Assembly: GCF_039555335.1 (NCBI RefSeq)
Contig: NC_092639.1
Location: 34,256,353-34,320,352, forward strand
Reading direction: 5' to 3'
Source of the DNA: Amphiura filiformis
Lineage: Eukaryota > Echinodermata > Ophiuroidea > Amphilepidida > Amphiuridae
Length of the DNA stretch: 64,000 nucleotides
The notes under the pieces were generated by a model. It did no database searches. It saw nothing but the letters and a program-made list of their open reading frames with translations, and had not been told where the DNA came from. This document shows positions 25,801 through 35,300 of the stretch, piece by piece. Both the position numbers and the translations under genes were made by a program. The first letter of the stretch is position 1, and the number at the start of each line of letters is the position of its first letter.

Positions 25801-28800
25801 TTATATTGATACCGAACCATGATGTGTTGATACTATATCAACAAAAACATCAAGGTTACAGGGCCGGCAGGCCCGAGCCCCACGACTCCCATACGACGAC
25901 TAAACACTCCAAGTGCGACCCCAATATAAGGGCCCCGCTGAGCAAAAAAGCAAAATTAACCGTAATGTAACATTGATCAACAATAACCTCAATTTAACAT
26001 TCACCCATTGCCACATTTGTGCCGTATATTCAGAGCGATATAGTCTGAATATCGAATGTGATTCAGTGCGATATAGACTGAATAATAGAGAGACCAGGTT
26101 GAATAATGATATATACGGTAGTAGCGTGAACTCACAAATCAGTGTTTGTAACTGGCCCTCTGACATCAGATGGGAGTCTATGCTCTGGATGATCATCATA
26201 TGGCCTGGTCCTCGACAACCTTTCCAAATCCGACTGAGCAGAAATAAGAAATATATCTCCAGAATATTAGAACAGTCATAGGCTTGCCTTTAAAAAGTAA
26301 ATAAAATTCCCTGTAAAATTCGTTTGATCACACAATAGCAAATACAGCCATTACATATATACACGGGCTGATCACAGTTCAGATCATGCTACGATTGTGC
26401 ATATTCAAAAAGCACCGGGAAGAATGGACAGTGCAGTCATAGGTTAACATCCAGACTAACTGCGCGATACATTATAGAGGTTTCATGGTTTGATCATAAT
26501 ACTTACCGAACTTCTGACCGGTTGACTAGATCTTTCTTCCCGAACTGTTGATGACAACATCGTCTCCAACTCAAATAATTTGCTTGCTTCTACTATGTTG
26601 ATAGGGCGAAAACAATACCCACCTGTGTGTTTAATTGAAAAAAAACCCGCATTGAATATTTATAGTAGTCATTATGGCTCGAGGGACACCAAAATACAAA
26701 CGTAAAATACCTGGCAACTAGTTGCCATGTAAGTCTATCATAAAAACGACGATTTTACAGGTATTTCATCGTATAATTAGCATATCTACGGTATATTGCC
26801 ATAAATTTACGATAGAATGACCTTAATCATGTATAAAATACGGTAGAAGGCACGTATATTTTACGGTAAAATACCTAGAAACTGGTTTGCCAACATTCTA
26901 CCGTTAAAATTACAGTTGTTGCCGTAATGTACACTGCACATTATACGAAATAGTATTTACACACAATCTGTCAGGATAATACGGCTATTTACTATTTAAA
27001 AATATTGAAGATGCAGCACTTTACACCCCCCCCCCCAACATACCCCACACACAAATAAATAAACCAATACAGTCTAACGGTACTAACATGCCTATTTTCA
27101 GTTAAATAGTCATTCCAATTTTACGGTAAATAACCGTCAAGTTTACGGGAAAGTACCGTAAGGTTCATGCAAGCTGCCTTAAACATAATCAACATACCAG
27201 AAGCATGGCAAAGGCCTTTCAGTGTCTGGTCGTTTTCGGTTCCAATATGAATTGCATCGAGAACTATTTTTTCCAACTGAAAGAAAGTACATTTCACACA
27301 AGAAAATCAGTCAAGTAGAAACTATTTTGCAATTCCATCAATATGCTGTCTTCAGGTTAAATACATGTAATGATAGCCATAATATACACTAAGCCAAAAA
27401 AAGAAACTTATAATCACAAGGTCATATCTTAAAATCCTGTCCATCAAAATGAACCAAAATTTACACACAGGATTACTTCAATACTCTACTCTAAACACTG
27501 TCAGTTGTCCAACTGACACAGCAGCAAAATGTACTGACATGGAATAGCATCCTGACCACATTCATAGTCCAATAATTGGCACCCAGCACAAGAAATCTGT
27601 GAGAATTATCTCAAATGTTGCTCAAAATGGTTGCCTAAATTTGACCTCAACTTACTTCCAATTTCTTTGCGATCGTCACAGGGTTTGATGTTGATTTGGT
27701 GTCAACTCCATCAGAGAGGCAAATGATTCGTCTAAAAGCACAAAAAAGTTACTTTAAAATATTACCGATAACCAAGGTTGTATGTAAGTGTAAAAGTCAA
27801 ATTTCGGCCTTTTTTTAAAAGTAATTCAGTCAGGAGTGCACGTTACAAGTTGGACATAATTTATATATTTCTACCTTTTGCAGTGAGGAAATCGTGCCTT
27901 GATTTCTTCAAACTGATCTATGGCTGTACTTATTCCATCGTAGATGGCGGTCATGCCGAATGCTCTCATTTTTTCTAGCTTTGCCTGCAATTTATTAAAA
28001 CAATTTTTGGAAATTACACTTATTATGACAATCTCAGCATTTTGAAAACATTAACATAAAGGCCATAAGATTATGTATTCAAATAGTATTGGGTCAAAAC
28101 TCATACGGTATTTAAACTACCACAAGAGGAAAAACCATATCAGTTTGTAAGCGCTCTTTAGCAAGTCATAGTTCATTGAATTTACAACCGTATGACAAAA
28201 CAGGCGAAAATAGTAACTTTTTGCACAAGATTTGAATTTAAAGAGAATTGGCCATTGCTCATTCTAGTGACGCTAGTTTATGGACAATATAAGTGTGCCT
28301 TTTCATTTAATGACATAAAATTTGACAAATATTGTAAGGAATACTTGAGGTTTTTACTTTTAAAACCTATATTTTGGTCAAAAAATGTGCTTGGAAATTA
28401 GTTTTTAACAGATTTACCACATTCGCCTTGCTATAACATATCTGTTATCTGTTGATCTAGTGACGAAAAGTGTTTTTAAGGGGAAGTGTTAGCTTTCGTT
28501 TGATATAAAAAAAGAATTCTGATTGGATGAAGGGAACACTTGAGGTTTCGACAAAAACCAATTATAGAGGCTCATTTTCCAGTTATTTTCCACAGTTCAT
28601 CCGATGCTATGCACTCAACCGTGTGGTGTAATCAAAGACTGTGGTGGAGACAATTCACTGCTTGCTGTTCTCTGCTTGGAAGCTCTTGGACGAAAATGTT
28701 TACTCAGGTGTATCGAGGTGGAAACTGTGCGTAGTTGTTTCATAAGAGAATCGTTTTTGTATAGAAACCTTTCCATATGATCAAAGAAGTAGAGAACAAA

Positions 28801-31800
28801 ATTAAACATTTGCTCGTCTTTAAATAGGACGTCTACTTTACCTTAAACTCAACAAAGAATTCGGTTAATCTGCCGGTAACCGTAGGTGTTGAATTAAATG
28901 TTACCAATCCTACAACATGCTGGAAATTGTAAGCCATACTCCTATCAGCAAATGTACAAAACATCTGCTGAACCACTTCAAGTCTCGATTGATCCGACCT
29001 GAAATTGTACGATGTAAAATTTCGTGAGGGATTTAAAAGTAGTTATAATAAACACTGTGACAAAACATAAGTTCCTAGAAATAATTAGTTTATTTCCCCG
29101 TTTGTAATGTATTTCATCATTTCTGAAGGCAACATTTTCCAGGGAATTTTGGAGTCTCGAAGTTTCGAAAACTTCTTGTCTAATGCTAGAAACACATGAA
29201 CTTCTAAAGAAACACCAGTAGTGCCTATGGCAGATCGATTGACAAGGTTTCGAAACTTTGAGATTCAAAAAACTGTGAGTACATAATCTTGGATATTGTT
29301 TTGAGACTTTATGTACATAATTGTCATAATTATTGTCGTTAATAACATTTCTGACATTAGTATAATATTCCCTTTAACTTATAATGATATAATGTAATAT
29401 GATACCGTATTACTGTACAATTTATTATGCATGAAGACAACGTACATTTAAAAACAAATACAAAACTGAAGACTTACCCGTCATCTGAATCGTCCCTGTA
29501 AAGAAAACAGTTAAAAATATAAAGGAATTCAGGTTAATGTCCAAAGGATTAGGCATACGCATTATAATACGTAACATGTACAATATTCTTTGATGTTAAA
29601 TGACATAGTTTTACGGCAAATCAAGAAATTCGAGGTGTATACCCAGCACAGAAAGCAACGAAACACATTAGAGAATGAATTTGGAAAACCTTCTGATAAT
29701 TACAAACACTCGCTGAGCAGCAAGACCTTCCCTCTAAGCTTTTAATCCGATAAGCTGATTATCTATTTGTTTTCATGAATTGGAAGACATTCTTTGATGT
29801 ATTACTGAGCTCAATCATCTGAAATTACTGGAGCGTGAGCCACCCAGGCTGGTGGTTCAGCAGAGTATTTTATTAACAGAAGGTTTTCTCCAAATTCGTT
29901 TCCTAATGAATGGGCTATTCCAGAAATTAAAGGCACCTCTCCCCCTAAAAAAGTCATTATTTTCACAACCCTAAAGAAGACATGGGAATTCCCAAGAAAA
30001 ATACACCTTTTTATTTTAGGCTTGGGAATTCCCAAAAACTTTGGCAAAAATTTGCCTATCTTCTTTAGGGACATTTTTTATTTATTTTTTTTTGATAAAA
30101 TTTTGGTCTGGGAATTCCCAAAAATTTATGGTACAAACTTACATGTCTTCTTCTAGGGGGTGCCATTAATTTTTGGAATAGCCCAATACATTGGGAAAGA
30201 AGACACAAATTGATGGGGAAAAAAGAAGACCAAAATACATGGGAAAAAGAAAGTAAAGCGAGCAAGAAAGAGAGAGGAAAAGGAAAGAAAGAGAAATTTA
30301 ATGTAGCCTTAATACCTGGCAAAGGAATTTGAATCCATCGATCCGCTGACGTCAACAGCTATCTAAATTATTACGACATGAGTAACAAAATAATAATTTC
30401 ATTATATTTTATTTTATAACGCAATGTAAAACCCGAACGATTTGCACTTTCCATGATAATGGCCAAGTTTTGTCACCCGCACTACATTTATATAGTTAAA
30501 AGGCTGCATTACATTAAAAGTTTCCATTTACGAACGTCAATTTTTTAGGTAGAGCTTTTATGGTGTTGAAATTAATCCACACCTGTCTGATCTTTATATT
30601 TTACACATGCAGTTGGGAAGACAAAATATGTTAATTTATATTCACCACGATAGCTTCTGTTGGAGTCCTAGTAAATAGACAGTCGGTACCCGTCACCACA
30701 TCAGTTGTGCTAAAATACTTCTTTGTTCTAGAGATGGAAAGAAAAATAAAGAAAGACCAAAGCTGGGTGAGTATTTCCAAATTTTTCCCCTGCGCACCTT
30801 TTAATAGATTCCAAATACCTTCGATGTACACTGGTCACATCATCACTCGCACCCCACCCACCTCTCTGAGCCACCACAGTCTACACACCCCTACAAACAC
30901 CCCACCCCATCATACATACACGAAATACACATAATTGTTCGATGTTAAGGTTAAGATTTTGCAATACAAGGGGCCCAGAGACAAACAGGAAATTTCTTGA
31001 TTGGTCAAAAATCCATCGCTCATTGCTCAGCAACTGAATGTAAATTTGGCTTTACCATGTTAACATTTAGATATATATTTTCTTTCTTTCACCGTATATA
31101 AATAATGACATTTCATGTGGATAAACAAATTGTTCTGTATTATTTTAAAGATAGTTCTGCAATATAATGTCTGCACAAAAAGTAACTCAGCTGTTATAAA
31201 TACGCATATAGATTCAGAACTAATAAATGTTTTAACAATATTTCAACATAGAGAGAAGCATGATTTATTTACACGCATTTTGATACCACATTCGTCAAAT
31301 GTCGTTCAATATTAACAACACAGTAGTGCTTTTACAGAAAAATACCCGAATTTAAAAGTTGCCGTTTACAGCGATCAATGGTTATAATGCCAGCACTGTA
31401 AACACGTAAAGCCCGCCATTATCTTCACGCTTACTTCAAATCAATACAAATAACTGCAACTTTTAAATTGGGGTATTTTTCTTTCAAAACACTGCTGTAT
31501 TGTCAATATTGAACAAAATTGGACAAATTGGGTATCAAAATGCGCGTAAATAAATCATGCTTCTTTTTATGTTAAAATATTGTGAAAACAATTATTAGTT
31601 CTGAATCTATAGGCGTATTTATAACAGCTGAGTTAGTTTTTGTGCAGACTTTAGTTAATTAATGTTCACCTTTCAGCGAGGGTATCCGCATCTTCACTTT
31701 TGGTAGCCTTGGCAACTGGGTCGTAAAGTTGAAGAGGATAGGCATCCGCAGCAGATTTACTCAGCTCAGAGAAGACAACGGTAGGCCTGTTATAGAAGAA

Positions 31801-32336
31801 AACTCGAGAATGTGCGTAAAACATGGCTAATTCTCTCTAACCATTTTTGTGGATATCAGCCTAGGCGTATTCGTTTCTGTGATTCATGCAGTCGCGTTGT
31901 ACACGTGTGATGGGCAAGATACCCTTTTTCGGTGTCATTATTTGTATTCTTAAACATTGCACTATAGGACAACATAAAATAAATTATGACTGGACAGGGT
32001 GTCCGAACAACTGGCTACGATGTCTTTGTCATGAATAGAAATTCACCATCTTTCACTTACCAAATTCATTTAGAGTTACTAGCGGTACGGGAGTGGACCC
32101 GCCTTTTAGCTGCAGTGGCGGTTTTATCTTCAGTCTGTCAAATTTGCTCTGAATTGCTCGTAGATCGTTCAAGCTCTTTCCTGTAATGTCCTTCATCCTG
32201 CTCATAGTTTCAAAAGAAGCACGTAAAATATCATCATCATTACTACATCATCACCATCATTACTACATCATCACCATCATTATCATCTTAAGCATTATCA
32301 TCATCATCGTCGTCATCGTTACACCACCACAACCAC

Positions 32337-32382
<46 letters not shown>

Positions 32383-35300
32383 GTAAGCATCATCATCATC
32401 ATCATCATCGTAAGCATCATCATCATCGTCATCACTATTATTATCATCGTCACCATCATCAACACTGACTATCATCATCATCATCGTCGTCATCGTGTTA
32501 CGAAAGGCACACTCTGCTCAGAATTTTGAAGGAAACTTGCTGCCCGTTTGATTATTTGCTGTAGTTGTTTTCAATACTTTTAAAAGTTTGGAGGAGTTTC
32601 ATATCCCATCATTTCGGTGATGTGATACATTGCATATTATTATAAGGCACTTGTAACGTATTAACTAAATGACCATTCTGTGCAATGAGACCTTACCGCG
32701 AAGACAGCGTGACATTACTTGGAGGGTCCCATACATGGCATGATTCGGTCGTTAGTGGGTAGCACAATAGTAGTTGCTGCATGTCTAAGTCGGCAGAGCA
32801 TCGGAGGGCTTCGTCATCGGATGTTCCTGATGTTTCAAAGGTAAAAGGTCAAGTGCAATATGAATAATTGTACGAGGTATTGTTATAAAAAAAATTATTC
32901 TGAAGAAACGAATGTCATTGTGCACTGATGTATTTTTATTTTGTGTTTGTTTATTTTTGCCTTTCAACCCACGGGAGGAGTGGGTTCCTAGTGTGCGGTA
33001 GATTTTCATTTTCAGGCTATTATACAGTATCAGTAAAAAAAATTCTTTAGGGAACACACCAAAACATCGATGAAATTCTACGAACGAAACTGCACTACAA
33101 GATTCTTATTTGGGCTGCCTGCACAGGTACACCGTCGACAAGACACTTGCCTGGTACTGTGCAGTACCAGAGGAGTACCAGAGTAGTAGCACTAGGTCCG
33201 ATTATGTACAGTAGCAGCATCGGTACTATGTAGGTACTTTGTTATTTTTTTGACCCATTTCCGGTTTCGTTACAGACGAGGAGGTAGGAGTCAACTATGA
33301 AACGGATCTTAGTTACGTTTATAGCACGATGGCATGTAAAACTGCGTCATTCTGAAGAAAAGTTGAACAATGATGGCGCTATTTATCTAAGAGGAAGACA
33401 CTTGTAAAATGGTATTAGAACATCAGCAAACAGACTAACAAATGACAAGTGAATTTAAAAAAAACCTTTTTATCATGAAATGTTAGGTATAACTCATATT
33501 AATTGGCCAATTGAAATTTAAAATATATGTTAATAGCGCCCTCAATTTTCACACAAATGTACAGTTTATAGAATTAAATTTACCATAAAAAAAGCAGAAA
33601 AAGATGCATAATTTGATATAGAAACGAAAAACTATGTTAAAAATTGCTGAAAAATATATGCACATTATATACAATTTATTAGTGTGATAGCTGTTGATAT
33701 GATTCAGGTCTAGAATTGAACATTATAATAATGTTTTGTTAAAGAATTTAATAAATGATCACGTCAAACAGCCGTGATAAGATTTGATCTTTTGGTTTGT
33801 TTCCTTATAATATTTTTATCACTCAAAACACTGATTTTTTTAGTATGAGCGGTGCTTGATGCTTGATGCTTGCTTGCATGGTTTATAAACCAGTTAACGC
33901 CCCCTGCAACGTGTTTACCGCTATTTAACTATTGAACATTGCATTTGATCGCGGGGATGGCGTACTCTAATCGACTTGTATCATGTGTATTGTCAGGACT
34001 CTTCGTCGGGGGGAGTATCGGCCATCCCGTAGCACTGAAAATTGCGAAAAACCTGCATCATTTCTGTTGGATGATGTACAAATGAATCGTACAATAAATT
34101 AAATAAAAGCTAGATAACATTTCTTTCCATGGACATTCTTTAATGAAAGTCATTACTCTTATAACCTGACGTTTACGCGACAAAAACCTTATATGTTTGT
34201 TCAAGGCTTCGACGTTTTTTCGCGGCGGTGCCGCGTCGCAGTTGGTTGTTATTGCACCAGTTTCTCGCAAAGGCGAACTATCATACATACGTACTATTAT
34301 ATTCTCTCGGTTGGGGTTGTTCCATCTATTGCATACACTTACCCATTTCTCACATCTGTCAAAGGGGATACCCTCGTGAAACCCCTGTTGTTCAGTGTAA
34401 GCCTACAGGGCTTGGCCGTTTCAGCCAATTTTCTCCGCATCGAAAATACCAATTTCCTTTTGTAATAATTAGGAAATCGAGCTTTTTGAATTGTTTCACC
34501 AACATGACCAAGAGGTATTTATTTCATGACATGTTTTGTGATTTCCCTGATTGAGAGCATCAGGGACAACGTGTTAGCTTAAAAAAAAGCGGCCATCTCA
34601 CTTAACCATGCCAGGAAATGTTTCCAGACATGTGTTATCAACTGTCAACATTTGACAACCAATTACCTGAGGCGAAAGGCACTTTCTGGAAAGCTGGACT
34701 TAACAAGACCCTCTGATATAAGCCATGTAACTGATTCCCATCTGGGTTATTGTCCCTGGCTGTATTTACCATGCTCACCCGGCAAACTGGTAACTTTGTA
34801 ATGTCAAGGACAGGGAACAAATTCCTTTACGAACTTATGCCCATGTCATACTCCTTAACGCAAGGAGTGTAGCTTTTTCTGTTATGTAACTTCCATCGCT
34901 TACATGAAAGGTGATTTTCTATATCTGATAGATAGGTCGCGCTAGCATGCTCAAACGTCAAATCGTTAGCAGTTGCAGATGATGGTGGATGCGATATCGC
35001 GATTTTTGACGTCGCCATTGGATTAACACATAATCATGAAATCTTCACAAACAATTCTAAATTTGTTATGTGGTGTCAAAGCAAAATTATCTTACTCTAA
35101 AACCGTTGGGGTTCTGCAAAGTACCCCACTGCAAGTATGTTAATTGTCCATTTATAATCGCTAACCGTGTATTGTGAATGGGGCTGTCAGCCCTGTATCT
35201 TCGCCAGCCTCGTACGTCCGTGTTGCGTGTCCTATGCCGCCTGAGCAGTTGACTCTGTCGTAACGGCGCCAACTACGACTGAACCAATGTTGCTCAGTGG

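Noticed and set aside
25913..26281. A 122-codon plus ORF
   Set aside because: Lies over the foldback arm and antisense to the linker exon at 26136-26233, which has splice and phase support.
32186..32493. Poly-Ser and poly-Asp ORFs
   Set aside because: Direct translation of the ATC microsatellite; no codon variation or flanking coding text.
34190..34560. Overlapping plus-strand ORFs of 60-108 codons
   Set aside because: Several frames are open at once in a GC-richer stretch; no domain or splice logic on the plus strand.
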